This document shows, one piece after another, positions 19,640-29,343 of a stretch of 64,000 nt of DNA (positions are counted from its first letter, which is position 1; each line of letters opens with the position of its first letter). This stretch comes from Pseudomonas aestuarii (lineage in GTDB: Bacteria; Pseudomonadota; Gammaproteobacteria; Pseudomonadales; Pseudomonadaceae). The DNA is taken from contig NZ_JAQJZJ010000010.1 of the NCBI RefSeq assembly GCF_027988105.1, positions 1 to 64,000 of the forward strand. The letters run 5' to 3'. A model generated the notes under the pieces. It made no database searches. It had not been told where the DNA came from and saw only the letters and a list, made by a program, of their open reading frames with translations. Position numbers and translations under genes: made by a program.

Positions 19640-20857
19640 ATGACCCCATGCATTCGCCTGGCTGCCCTGCTGATCGCCAGCAGCCTTCCCGGTCTAGCCA
19701 GCGCCGATTTCATCAGCGACAGCAAAGGCAACCTCGAGCTACGCAATTTTTACTTCAACCGTGACTTTCGCCAGCACAACGCACGCGACAAGGCAGAAGA
19801 ATGGGCCCAGGGTTTGCTCCTGCGCCTGGAGTCAGGCTATACCGAAGGCCAGGTCGGCATAGGCATCGATGCGCTTGGCATGCTCGGCCTGAAGCTCGAC
19901 TCCGGTGACGGCACTGCAGGCAGCGGCTTGTTGCCGGCCGACCCCTCCAGCGGCTCGCAGGACGAGTATTCCAAGCTCGACCTGACCGCCAAATTCAGAG
20001 CAGCCAAGAGCACCCTGCGAGTTGGTTCCCTGGCTTTTCGCAGCCCGATCGTCTCGTCGAATGACTCGCGCCTGCTCCCCGCATCGTTGCGCGGCGCACT
20101 GCTGAACGTGCAGGAGATCGACAAGCTCAGCCTGCAGGGCGGCAAGATCGATCGCATCAAGGCCAACAATTCCACCGACTACATCCAGATGAGCGCCAGC
20201 CGTATCGGCGGCCGCAGCGACTCCTTCGTGTTCGGCGGCGGCGATTACCAGCTGACTCCCAGTCTCAGTGCCGCCCTTCACTACGGCAATTTGCAAGACA
20301 TCTACCAGCAGCACTACGGCACCCTGGTCTACCTCAAGCCGCTGGGCGAAGGTCAGTCGTTCAAGACCGACTTGCGCATCGCCAAAAGCCGCGAAGACGG
20401 CAACTTCCGCGACATCGACAACACCGCCTTCGGCGCCATGTTCACCTACACCCTGGGTGGCCATGCATTCGGCGCCGGCTACCAGCGCATGAGCGGCGAT
20501 GACCCCTTCCCCTATATCGCCAGCAGCGATCCGTACCTGGTCAACTTCGTGCAGATCAACGACTTCGCCAACATCGACGAACGTTCCTGGCAGGCCCGCT
20601 ACGACTATAACTTCGCCGCCATGGACATACCTGGCCTGACCTTCATGAGCCGTTACATTTCCGGCGACCACGTTCAGGTTGGCGCCAGCAACGCTGGCAA
20701 GGAATGGGAACGCGACATGGACCTCGGCTACGTGGTGCAAAGCGGTCCGCTGCAGAACCTCGGGATCAAATGGCGTAACGCCACCGTGCGCTCGAACTTC
20801 GGCAACGACCTCAACGAGAACCGCCTGATCCTCAACTACAGCTTGGCACTCTGGTAA
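19640..20857 (+). CDS. OprD-family outer membrane porin
   Basis: 405-residue outer-membrane beta-barrel. The first 22 residues are a signal peptide (hydrophobic AALLIASSLPGL, cleavage after ASA), followed by OprD hallmarks: DFISDSKGNLELRNFYFNRD, AEEWAQGLLLRLESGYTEG, KLRL-type strands and FGAGYQRMSGDDPFPYI. It ends in LILNYSLALW, with the terminal aromatic residue recognised by the BAM complex. OprD porins select basic amino acids or carboxylic acids; with the TRAP transporter and pxp genes beside it, this one probably admits the same acid across the outer membrane. Confidence 0.9.
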   Translation: MTPCIRLAALLIASSLPGLASADFISDSKGNLELRNFYFNRDFRQHNARDKAEEWAQGLLLRLESGYTEGQVGIGIDALGMLGLKLDSGDGTAGSGLLPADPSSGSQDEYSKLDLTAKFRAAKSTLRVGSLAFRSPIVSSNDSRLLPASLRGALLNVQEIDKLSLQGGKIDRIKANNSTDYIQMSASRIGGRSDSFVFGGGDYQLTPSLSAALHYGNLQDIYQQHYGTLVYLKPLGEGQSFKTDLRIAKSREDGNFRDIDNTAFGAMFTYTLGGHAFGAGYQRMSGDDPFPYIASSDPYLVNFVQINDFANIDERSWQARYDYNFAAMDIPGLTFMSRYISGDHVQVGASNAGKEWERDMDLGYVVQSGPLQNLGIKWRNATVRSNFGNDLNENRLILNYSLALW

Positions 20858-21211
20858 CAGACTGCGCGACCGCCTGCCCATAGCTGCGCCGTTTTTGGTG
20901 CATGCCTGCGATATGGCGCAAGCCACAACAAACGCAAGGGCGACTATCGGCATAGCTGATGCCTGCCCTGCTTTCATCGATACCGCTACCCAGCGTGCGC
21001 GAGCCGATGACGGAGTCGGCAGACCATAACTGCCATCGAATTTTCCTATCTCCGGCGCACGTTTTTATTAGTTGGACGCACCAAGTGACCCGATCAAGAA
21101 TGCTTCACGGTTCATTTTTCATAGACAAACCCGTGCACTGGCCACTCAACAGCCCTCGTAGCCTGCGCCCGACAGACCAGAGCATGACGCTCCGCCCAGA
21201 GGAACACTTCC
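20858..21211. other. Intergenic gap before pxpA
   Basis: 354 bp between the porin and pxpA with no recognised gene or repeat; it probably carries a promoter for pxpABC, but I cannot point to a convincing -35/-10 pair. Confidence 0.3.
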
Positions 21212-21964
21212 GTGAATAGCTTGCTTCTGAACTGCGATATCGGCGAAAGCTTTGGCGCCTGGCAAATGGGCATGGATGCCGAGGTCATGCCCTATATCGA
21301 CTGCGCCAACATCGCCTGCGGCTTCCACGCCTCGGACCCCAGCATCATGCGCAAGACCGTGGCCCTGGCGGTCACCCATGGCGTGCGCATCGGCGCCCAC
21401 CCGGGCTATCAGGACCTGGTCGGTTTCGGCCGCCGCTCGATGGATTGCTCGGCCCAGGAGGTCGAGGATCTGCTGCTCTACCAGATCGGCGCCCTCGAAG
21501 CGATTTGCCGCAGCCAGGGCACTCGTATCACCTATGTCAAACCGCACGGCGCGCTGTACCAGGACATGATGCGCAAGCCGGACACCCTCCGCGCGGTAAT
21601 GCGCGCCGTGGCCAGCTACGACAAGAGCCTGCCGGTGATGCTGATGACCACCCGCGACAATCGCCAGGCACAAGCCATAGGCGACGAGTTCGGCATCACC
21701 CTGTGGTTCGAGGCTTTCGCCGACCGGGCCTATGACGCGGCCGGCTTTCTGGTCGCGCGCAACCAGCCGGGCGCGGTGCACCATGACAGCGACGTCATCG
21801 TCAACCAGGCCACAACCCTGGCCAAAGGCGACACGCTGGTCGCCAGTGATGGCAGCGCCCTGCCCCTGCAGGCCCACACCCTGTGCGTGCATGGCGACAA
21901 CGCCGGTTCGATTGCCGCGGTACGGCGCATCCGCCAAGCCTTCGACGCATTGGTCCAGATATGA
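21212..21964 (+). CDS. pxpA: 5-oxoprolinase subunit PxpA (LamB/YcsF family)
   Basis: 250-residue subunit of the prokaryotic ATP-dependent 5-oxoprolinase, which opens 5-oxoproline (pyroglutamate) to glutamate. Family motifs are LNCDIGESFG at the N-terminus, NIACGFHASDPSIM, GAHPGYQDLVGFGRR and YVKPHGALYQDM. The start is GTG 21212 with AGAGGAAC upstream. Its stop overlaps the start of pxpB (ATGA), so the three pxp genes are translationally coupled. Confidence 0.93.
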   Translation: MNSLLLNCDIGESFGAWQMGMDAEVMPYIDCANIACGFHASDPSIMRKTVALAVTHGVRIGAHPGYQDLVGFGRRSMDCSAQEVEDLLLYQIGALEAICRSQGTRITYVKPHGALYQDMMRKPDTLRAVMRAVASYDKSLPVMLMTTRDNRQAQAIGDEFGITLWFEAFADRAYDAAGFLVARNQPGAVHHDSDVIVNQATTLAKGDTLVASDGSALPLQAHTLCVHGDNAGSIAAVRRIRQAFDALVQI

Positions 21965-22677
21965 TGGCACGCGCCCCTAGACCCCGGTTCGAAGTCGCCG
22001 GGATCGACAGCCTGATCCTGCGTCTGTTCGACAGCATCGAAGAAAGCAACATGCCCTGGATGTTGGCCGCCACCGAGCGCCTGCGCGCCAGCTTCGGTGC
22101 TGCGCTGATCGATCTGGTGCCCTCCTACACCACCCTGCTGCTGCATTACGATCTCGAACACATCAGCGCATCTCAGGCCCGTGAGCTGATCACTCAGGCG
22201 TTCGCCGACCTGCAACCAGCCAGCACCGCAGGGAGTCGCTGTCACAGCTTGCCGACCTGGTACGACCGCCGCGTCGGCCCGGAGCTGCCCCTGCTGGCAC
22301 AGCGCAGCGGTCTCAGTGAGGCCGAGATCATCCGCCGCCACAGCGGCCATGACTATCAGGTGTTTGCGATCGGCTTCGCCCCCGGTTTTGCCTTCATGGG
22401 GCTGGTCGAAGAAGCGCTGGCCACACCCCGCCTGAGCACTCCACGCAAGCGCATCGCCCCCGGCAGTGTGGGCATCGCCGAACGCCAGACCGCGGTCTAC
22501 CCGGGAGTCTCGCCCGGCGGCTGGAACCTGCTCGGACGCAGCCCGGCAAAACTCTTCGACCGCAACATCGACGGCTACAGCCTGTTGCAGCCGGGCGACC
22601 GGGTGCGTTTCGAACCGATCGACCATGCCGAGTTCATCCGCCTCGGTGGCGATGACAGCCCTCTGGAGACGGTGTAA
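21961..22677 (+). CDS. pxpB: 5-oxoprolinase subunit PxpB (KipI family)
   Basis: 238-residue subunit B. The conserved C-terminal barrel region shows FAIGFAPGFAFMGL, TPRKRIAPGSVGIAERQT and YPGVSPGGWNLLGRSP, all diagnostic of the KipI/PxpB family. Two ATG codons in a row at 21961/21964; the first overlaps the pxpA stop and is used. It overlaps pxpC by one base (TAATG). PxpB works with PxpC in phosphorylating and opening the lactam ring. Confidence 0.93.
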   Translation: MMARAPRPRFEVAGIDSLILRLFDSIEESNMPWMLAATERLRASFGAALIDLVPSYTTLLLHYDLEHISASQARELITQAFADLQPASTAGSRCHSLPTWYDRRVGPELPLLAQRSGLSEAEIIRRHSGHDYQVFAIGFAPGFAFMGLVEEALATPRLSTPRKRIAPGSVGIAERQTAVYPGVSPGGWNLLGRSPAKLFDRNIDGYSLLQPGDRVRFEPIDHAEFIRLGGDDSPLETV

Positions 22678-23618
22678 TGAACCACTCAGCCAACACTGGC
22701 GGCTTGCGCGTCGAACGCAGCACACCCTTTATCCAACTGCAGGATGCCGGCCGCTTCGGCGTGCGCCACCTGGGCGTGACCCAGAGCGGCGCCCTGGACT
22801 GGATATCCATGTACTGGGCCAACTGGTTGCTGGGAAATCCACTCGGCGCGGCCGTAGTGGAAATCACCTTGGGCAATCTCAACCTGGTCTGCGAGCAGGA
22901 CGCGTGCCTAGCCCTGGCCGGCGCGGATCTTGGCGCCAGCCTGGATGGCCAGCCCCTGGCTCCCTGGTGCAGCTTCAGCGTGCGCCAGGGTCAGCTGCTC
23001 ACGTTCGCCCAGCCACGTCATGGTGCTCGCGCCTATCTGGCAGCGCCCGGCGGCTTCGATGCCCCCTGCGTGCTCGGTAGCTGCGCCGGCATTGCCCGTG
23101 AGCAACTGGGCGGCTTGCAGGGTAACGGTAAACCCCTGGCGGCCGGCGAGCAGCTGACTTGGCACGGTACGGGGCTGCGGCAACGCACGATGGATGAGCG
23201 GCTGATCCCCGTATTCACGCCTTCACCGCGCCTGCAATTGGTCATGGGCGCACAAATCGGCGACTTCAGCGGGCAGAGTTTATTCGACGCATTCAACAGC
23301 GCCTGGAAGATTGATTCACGCTCCGATCGAATGGGCATGCGCCTGCTCGGCCCACAGTTGCAATGCCGACGCTCGGGCATGGTTTCCGAGGGGATTCCCC
23401 TGGGTGCCGTGCAGGTGCCGCCGGATGGCCAGCCGATTGTCCTACTCAACGATCGCCAGACCATCGGTGGCTACCCGCGCCTCGGCGCCCTCACCCCACA
23501 AGCAGTGGCGCGCCTGGCGCAATGCTTGCCCGGCGAAGAGCTGCACCTGACGCCCATACAGCAGGGTTCGGCGCAAGACGCGCACCTGCGCCTGCTCAAT
23601 CAATGGCGGCAAGGCTGA
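22677..23618 (+). CDS. pxpC: 5-oxoprolinase subunit PxpC (KipA family)
   Basis: 313-residue subunit C, formerly annotated as biotin-dependent carboxyltransferase. Motifs IQLQDAGRFGVRHLGVTQSG and GALDWISMYWANWLLGN at the N-terminus, LALAGADLGASLDGQP, and LLNDRQTIGGYPRLG near the C-terminus fit. It is the last gene of pxpABC. Its TGA stop coincides with the first bases of a palindromic repeat, so the natural C-terminus could have been shaped by that insertion. Confidence 0.92.
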   Translation: MNHSANTGGLRVERSTPFIQLQDAGRFGVRHLGVTQSGALDWISMYWANWLLGNPLGAAVVEITLGNLNLVCEQDACLALAGADLGASLDGQPLAPWCSFSVRQGQLLTFAQPRHGARAYLAAPGGFDAPCVLGSCAGIAREQLGGLQGNGKPLAAGEQLTWHGTGLRQRTMDERLIPVFTPSPRLQLVMGAQIGDFSGQSLFDAFNSAWKIDSRSDRMGMRLLGPQLQCRRSGMVSEGIPLGAVQVPPDGQPIVLLNDRQTIGGYPRLGALTPQAVARLAQCLPGEELHLTPIQQGSAQDAHLRLLNQWRQG

Positions 23619-23797
23619 GTGCTTGTGAAACAACTCTCGCCTACTGCGGCCACCAGCAAACGCCTGTTGCGGCATTGCACCACCTAAGAAACAGGATCAT
23701 TTAGCTCGTTACCCCCCCTGTTTTTCACGCAGCGCGCCTTTGCGCAAACACCTGGAGACGGTCTCGCGAAGGCGCTCGATTTTTTCACAACCGCTGA
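23616..23797. repeat. Palindromic MITE-like element, complete divergent copy
   Basis: Left end TGAGTGCTTGTGAAA.AACTCTCGCC and right end TTTTTTCACAACCGCTGA are inverted to each other, with the inner GGATCATTTAGCTCGTTA centre flanked by AAACAGG and CCTGTTTTTCACG arms. It matches the copy at 60823-61005 along its whole length but with more substitutions. It contains no gene. The rest of the gap to 24152 shows no other feature. Confidence 0.75.
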
Positions 23798-24152
23798 GAA
23801 TTGAAGATCGGTGTCTGCTCTTGAACGCCGCCAGATGCCTACCACTTGGCGCCGCCGAGTCAAGCATCGAGCCGTGTATCGATGGCCTGCCTGTCACCAG
23901 TAACGCCCTCCCGCTAATGGGGATGCTCAGTCCCTCAACGGAAAATCATCCCAGCCCAACAGGTCTCACCGCTCGAACCTGACAGTGACAGCGGCAGAAA
24001 GACGGCGATTGTTTCCGAAGCTCCTTGCCAAGCGGCTGTCACGTAGCGAGGATGCCGAGTCACGCATAGCCGAGGTATCGGCAAATGCATTAAAGTCATA
24101 GCCGTCGTTGCGCCCGGCACGACGTGCATTTCCCCGCCAAAAGAGTCCAACG

Positions 24153-25112
<960 letters not shown>

Positions 25113-25144
25113 TGCCCAGCTCCCCAGTCGCCCGCTGAACCGCC

Positions 25145-26083
25145 ATGCACAACCAGCCCACCCAACCCGGCGTGCGGGTCAATCTCGCCGAACTGATCGA
25201 GATACGCCACCGCGTGCGCGAGGTGCAACTATTCTCCACGCCGGCCAAGCGCAGCCCGCTGATCGGCTTGCACCACTCCAAGCTGCGCGGGCGCGGCGTG
25301 GATTTCGACCAAGTGCGGGTCTACCAGGCGGGCGACGATGTGCGCACCATCGATTGGCGGGTCACCGCACGCACCCAGGAGCCGCACACCAAGCTGTTCC
25401 ATGAGGAGCGTGAGCGGCCGACCTACATTCTCGTGGAACAGAGCCCACGGCTATTTTTCGGCTCCGGGCTGATGCTCAAGTCGGTGCTCGCCGCCCAAGC
25501 CGCCAGCCTGATCGGCTGGGCCGCCCTCGGCCATAACGACCGCATCGGCGGTCTGGTATTCGGCGCGGAGCAGCACGAAATCAAACCGCGGCGCAGCAAG
25601 CAGAGCCTGCTGCAGCTGCTCAATCGCCTGGCCCGTGCCAACCAGGCGTTATCCAGCGATGCTCAAGCCAGTGGCGACAGTTTCGGCCTGGCCCTGCGCC
25701 GCGCCCGCGAAGTACTGCGCCCCGGCAGCCTGGCGGTGATCATCTGCGACGAACGCACCCTCGGCGACAGCAGCGAGCAACAATTGAACCTGCTGGCGCG
25801 CCATACCGACCTGTTGTTGCTGCCGATTTCCGACCCGCTCGACCATGCCCTGCCGGCCGCCGGCCTGCTGCGCTTTGCCGAGCGCGGCGCGCAACTGGAA
25901 CTCGACACCCACGACGCCAGCCTGCGCCAGGCCTATCGTGCCCAGGGCGAGGCACGCCAGGCGCGCTGGCAACGCCTGGCGCAGAAGCTCGGCGTGCCCT
26001 TGCTGGCACTGAGCACCCAGCGTGAGATGATTGAGCAACTGCGCGACCACCTCAACGCGCAACGCCCCGGTAAACGGTTATGA
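25145..26083 (+). CDS. DUF58 domain protein (VWA-like, Bat operon)
   Basis: 312-residue protein of the DUF58 family. The signature RGRGVDFDQVRVYQAGDD followed by VRTIDWRVTART (about 47-78) is clear; the remainder forms a degenerate von Willebrand A-like fold. No transmembrane segment is obvious, unlike the long DUF58 proteins. Overlaps the next gene by 4 bases (ATGA), so it is in the same operon. Confidence 0.88.
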   Translation: MHNQPTQPGVRVNLAELIEIRHRVREVQLFSTPAKRSPLIGLHHSKLRGRGVDFDQVRVYQAGDDVRTIDWRVTARTQEPHTKLFHEERERPTYILVEQSPRLFFGSGLMLKSVLAAQAASLIGWAALGHNDRIGGLVFGAEQHEIKPRRSKQSLLQLLNRLARANQALSSDAQASGDSFGLALRRAREVLRPGSLAVIICDERTLGDSSEQQLNLLARHTDLLLLPISDPLDHALPAAGLLRFAERGAQLELDTHDASLRQAYRAQGEARQARWQRLAQKLGVPLLALSTQREMIEQLRDHLNAQRPGKRL

Positions 26084-26574
26084 ACCCGTTGGATCAACTC
26101 GAACCCCTGATCGCCCCGGCGCCCATCGACTGGTGGCCGCCCGCGCCCGGCTGGTGGCTGCTGGCCTTGCTCGTGCCACTGCTGCTCTGGGGCCTGACGC
26201 GCCTGTTGCAAGGTCTGCAACGCCGGCACAAGGCCAGCCTCAGCGACAGCGCCCTCGATCCTCTGCGGGTGGCCGCCCTGGCAGAACTCGAACAACTGGC
26301 CAAACCCTACGACGGTGCTGCCGCCGGCCCCTGGTTGCAGCAGCTCAACGGGCTGCTCAAGCGCCTGTGCCGCCAGCACTACCCGCACAGCCACAGCCAT
26401 ACCCTGAGCAGCCGAGGCTGGCTGGCGTTTCTCGACAGCCGTTGCCCGGCGGCCGGCCTGACCCGCTGGATGATTCTGGTCGAAGGTGCCTATAAACCGC
26501 ACTGCACGCTCGACGACAAGGCCATTGACGGACTCAACCAGGCTGTCGCCATCTGGATTCGCAAGCATGTTTGA
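26080..26574 (+). CDS. DUF4381 membrane protein (Bat operon)
   Basis: 164-residue protein with a single strong transmembrane helix near 24-45 (WWLLALLVPLLLWGLTRLL) preceded by PAPIDWWPPAPGWW, the hallmark of DUF4381. The C-terminal cytoplasmic part ends in DGLNQAVAIWIRKHV. It overlaps both neighbours (ATGA junctions), so translation is coupled. Function unknown beyond membership in MoxR/VWA operons. Confidence 0.85.
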   Translation: MNPLDQLEPLIAPAPIDWWPPAPGWWLLALLVPLLLWGLTRLLQGLQRRHKASLSDSALDPLRVAALAELEQLAKPYDGAAAGPWLQQLNGLLKRLCRQHYPHSHSHTLSSRGWLAFLDSRCPAAGLTRWMILVEGAYKPHCTLDDKAIDGLNQAVAIWIRKHV

Positions 26575-27598
26575 ATTCGCCTGGCCGTGGATCATCCTGC
26601 TCGCGCCGCTGCCCTGGTTGCTGCGTCTGCTGCTGCCGGCGGCGGACAGCGGCGAGGCGGCCCTGAAAGTCAGCTTCCTCGGCGAATTGGAAGGTTTGGC
26701 CGGACACCGCGCCCGGGCCAACCTACCGGCCTGGCGCCAGCAGGCGCCCTTCGCCCTGCTCTGGCTGCTGCTGCTGGCGGCCGCCGCCCGCCCGGAATGG
26801 GTCGGCGAGCCACTGCCAATGCCCGCCAGCGGCCGCGACCTGCTGCTCGCGGTGGATGTCTCCGGCTCCATGGCCTATGCCGACATGCGCTGGGAAGACG
26901 AGGACGTCGACCGCCTGAGCCTGGTCAAGCACCTGCTGGGCGACTTCATCGAAGGCCGTCAGGGCGACCGCGTCGGCCTGATCCTGTTCGGCAGCCAGGC
27001 CTACCTGCAGGCGCCCCTGACCTTCGACCGGCGCACCGTGCGCACCTGGCTCGACGAAGCGGTGATCGGCATCGCCGGCAAGAACACCGCCATCGGCGAT
27101 GCCATCGGCCTGTCGGTCAAGCGCCTGCGCCAACGCCCGGCGGATAGCCGGGTGCTGGTGCTGGTGACCGATGGCGCCAATACTGGGGGAGAGATCGAAC
27201 CGATGATCGCGGCACGCCTGGCCGCCGAGGAAGGAATCAAGATCTATCCGATCGGCATTGGCGCGGATCCGCAACAAGGTGGGATCGCCGGCCTGTTCGG
27301 CCTCAATCCGGGGCTGGACCTGGACGAGCCGAGCCTGCGTGCGATAGCCGATGCGACCGGCGGCGAATACTTCCGCGCCCGCGACAGCAGCGAACTGCGT
27401 GCCATCGAGCAGCAACTCGACCGCCTCGAACCGGTGGCGCAGCAGCCGACCCTGGCCCGCCCGGCCCAGGCGCTGTATGCCTGGCCACTGAGCGCCGCGC
27501 TGCTGCTGAGCATGCTGCTGGTGAGTCGCGAGCTCTGGCCGCAACTGCGACAACGGCTGCGCCCGTTGGCGCAACGTCCCTGGCGGAGACAGCCATGA
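26567..27598 (+). CDS. BatA-like von Willebrand A membrane protein
   Basis: 343-residue protein: N-terminal helix FEFAWPWIILLAPLPWLLRLLL, a second helix near 60-78, a VWA domain (about 88-290) and a C-terminal helix (about 303-322). The metal-ion-dependent adhesion site is intact: AVDVSGSMAY (D-x-S-x-S) near residue 96, with TDGANTGG further on. ATG 26567 overlaps the DUF4381 stop by 8 bases. It would sit in the inner membrane with VWA facing the cytoplasm or periplasm and partner the MoxR ATPase. Confidence 0.9.
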   Translation: MFEFAWPWIILLAPLPWLLRLLLPAADSGEAALKVSFLGELEGLAGHRARANLPAWRQQAPFALLWLLLLAAAARPEWVGEPLPMPASGRDLLLAVDVSGSMAYADMRWEDEDVDRLSLVKHLLGDFIEGRQGDRVGLILFGSQAYLQAPLTFDRRTVRTWLDEAVIGIAGKNTAIGDAIGLSVKRLRQRPADSRVLVLVTDGANTGGEIEPMIAARLAAEEGIKIYPIGIGADPQQGGIAGLFGLNPGLDLDEPSLRAIADATGGEYFRARDSSELRAIEQQLDRLEPVAQQPTLARPAQALYAWPLSAALLLSMLLVSRELWPQLRQRLRPLAQRPWRRQP

Positions 27599-29343
27599 TC
27601 GACGATTGGCTACTGGGTGTATGGCCCCACTGGTTGCGCCTTTACTGGTTGCTGGTGGTGCCGCTGCTGGCGGGGTTGCTCTGGCAACTCTGGCACCGGG
27701 AGAAACGCGCCGGTCGCTGGCAGCTGCTGCTGCCGCCTGCCTTTCATGCGGCACTGCTCAGCGGCGGCCGAAGCCGCGCCAGCCGCCTGCCCGCGATCGC
27801 CCTGGGCCTGGCCTGGTTGCTGGCCGTGCTGGCCCTGCTCGGACCCAGCTGGCAACGCCTGGAGCAGAGCAATCTGAAACCTGCCGACCCGCTGGTGATC
27901 ATGCTCGAGCTGACCCCGCAGATGCTCGCCAGCGACGCCTCGCCCAACCGCCTGGAGCAGGCCAAACGCAAGCTGCTCGACCTGCTCCAGGCACGCCGCG
28001 ATGCGCAGACCGCCATCGTGGTATTCGCCGGCAGCGCGCACACCCTGGTGCCGCTATCCGACGACCTGGCCACCAGCCGCAACCTGCTCGAATCGCTCAC
28101 GCCCTCGATCATGCCCGAGCCGGGACGGCGTGCCGATCTGGCGCTGAACAAGGCCCTACAACTGCTGAAACAGGGCGGCCAAGGCCAGGGCCGCCTGCTG
28201 CTGATCGGCAGTGGCCTGGATCAGCAGGAGCGTCTTGGCATCAGCCAGGCGCTCGCCAACAAGGGCGAACGCCTGTATATGCTCGGGATCGGCAGCGCCG
28301 AGGGCGCACCTATCGTTCAGGAAGACGGCTCTTTTCTCAAAGACGCCCAGGGCGCGATCCTCATCCCGCGCCTCGACAGCGCCGACCTCGCCCGCTTCGC
28401 CCGGCAGATCGGCGGCCGTTATCGCCAGGCCAGCGCGGATGACCGCGACCTGCACGACCTCGGCCTGCTCGCCATGCCCCAGCAACTGCGCCGCGACGGC
28501 GAACAGACGCGCCTGCAGGCCTGGGCCGATCAAGGCCACTGGCTGCTCCTGCCGCTGTTGCTGCTGGCCGCCTGCGCCGGCCGCCGAGGCTGGTTGTTCT
28601 GCCTGCCACTACTGCTGCTCGGCGTACCGCAGACCAGCTACGCCTTCAGCTTTGACGACCTCTGGTGGCGCGCCGACCAACAAGGCCAGCGGCTACTCGA
28701 GGCGCAGCGCCCAGGCGAAGCTGCCGCACGCTTCCAGGACCCGCAGTGGCAAGGCCTGGCGCTCTACCAGGCGGGCGATTACCCGGCCGCCGCCGAACGT
28801 TTCGGCCGCGGCGACAACGCTGTCGCCCACTATAACCGCGGCAACGCCCTGGCCCGCAGCAACGAACTGGAAACCGCCCTGGATGCCTACAACCAGGCCC
28901 TGGAATTGCAGCCCGAGCTGCTCCCGGCGCAGAAGAACAAAGCCCTGATCGAGCAATTACTCCAGCAAAACCAACAACAGCAGAACCAGCAGCAAAATCC
29001 GCAAGAACAATCGGACAGCACGCCCACCCCGCCGCCACAACCGCAGGCCGGGCCAGCGCAGCCTGATGACGACAAACCGCCACCCGCCTCCGGCCAATCC
29101 AGCCCTGGCGACGATGAGCCAGCGCCCAGCCAGCCCACACCCGGCGACGACGAACCCACGCCCAGCGAACCCGACGATAGCCTCCAGAGCGAAGAACAAA
29201 TCGCCAGCTCCGCGCCGCCCCTCGATGACGAGCGGCGCCAGGCCCTGGAACAATGGCTGCGGCAGATCCCCGATGAACCGGGTGAATTACTGCGGCGAAA
29301 ATTCTGGTACGAACAGCAACAGCGTCAGGAACTAACTCGATGA
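27595..29343 (+). CDS. BatB/BatC fusion: VWA plus TPR protein
   Basis: 582-residue protein combining two helices (about 15-33 and 60-83), a VWA domain (about 98-290), a further helix (about 318-345), TPR repeats (about 360-450; ALYQAGDYPAAAERFGRGDN, AHYNRGNALARSNELETALD) and a long Q/P/D-rich low-complexity tail (about 455-550). In the VWA domain the MIDAS position reads MLELTPQM instead of D-x-S-x-S, so metal binding is probably lost. Overlaps both neighbours by 4 bases. Confidence 0.88.
   Translation: MIDDWLLGVWPHWLRLYWLLVVPLLAGLLWQLWHREKRAGRWQLLLPPAFHAALLSGGRSRASRLPAIALGLAWLLAVLALLGPSWQRLEQSNLKPADPLVIMLELTPQMLASDASPNRLEQAKRKLLDLLQARRDAQTAIVVFAGSAHTLVPLSDDLATSRNLLESLTPSIMPEPGRRADLALNKALQLLKQGGQGQGRLLLIGSGLDQQERLGISQALANKGERLYMLGIGSAEGAPIVQEDGSFLKDAQGAILIPRLDSADLARFARQIGGRYRQASADDRDLHDLGLLAMPQQLRRDGEQTRLQAWADQGHWLLLPLLLLAACAGRRGWLFCLPLLLLGVPQTSYAFSFDDLWWRADQQGQRLLEAQRPGEAAARFQDPQWQGLALYQAGDYPAAAERFGRGDNAVAHYNRGNALARSNELETALDAYNQALELQPELLPAQKNKALIEQLLQQNQQQQNQQQNPQEQSDSTPTPPPQPQAGPAQPDDDKPPPASGQSSPGDDEPAPSQPTPGDDEPTPSEPDDSLQSEEQIASSAPPLDDERRQALEQWLRQIPDEPGELLRRKFWYEQQQRQELTR

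Noticed and set aside
23798..24152. Short open frames between the repeat and the MoxR gene
   Set aside because: No ribosome sites, no motifs and overlapping in several frames; treated as non-coding.
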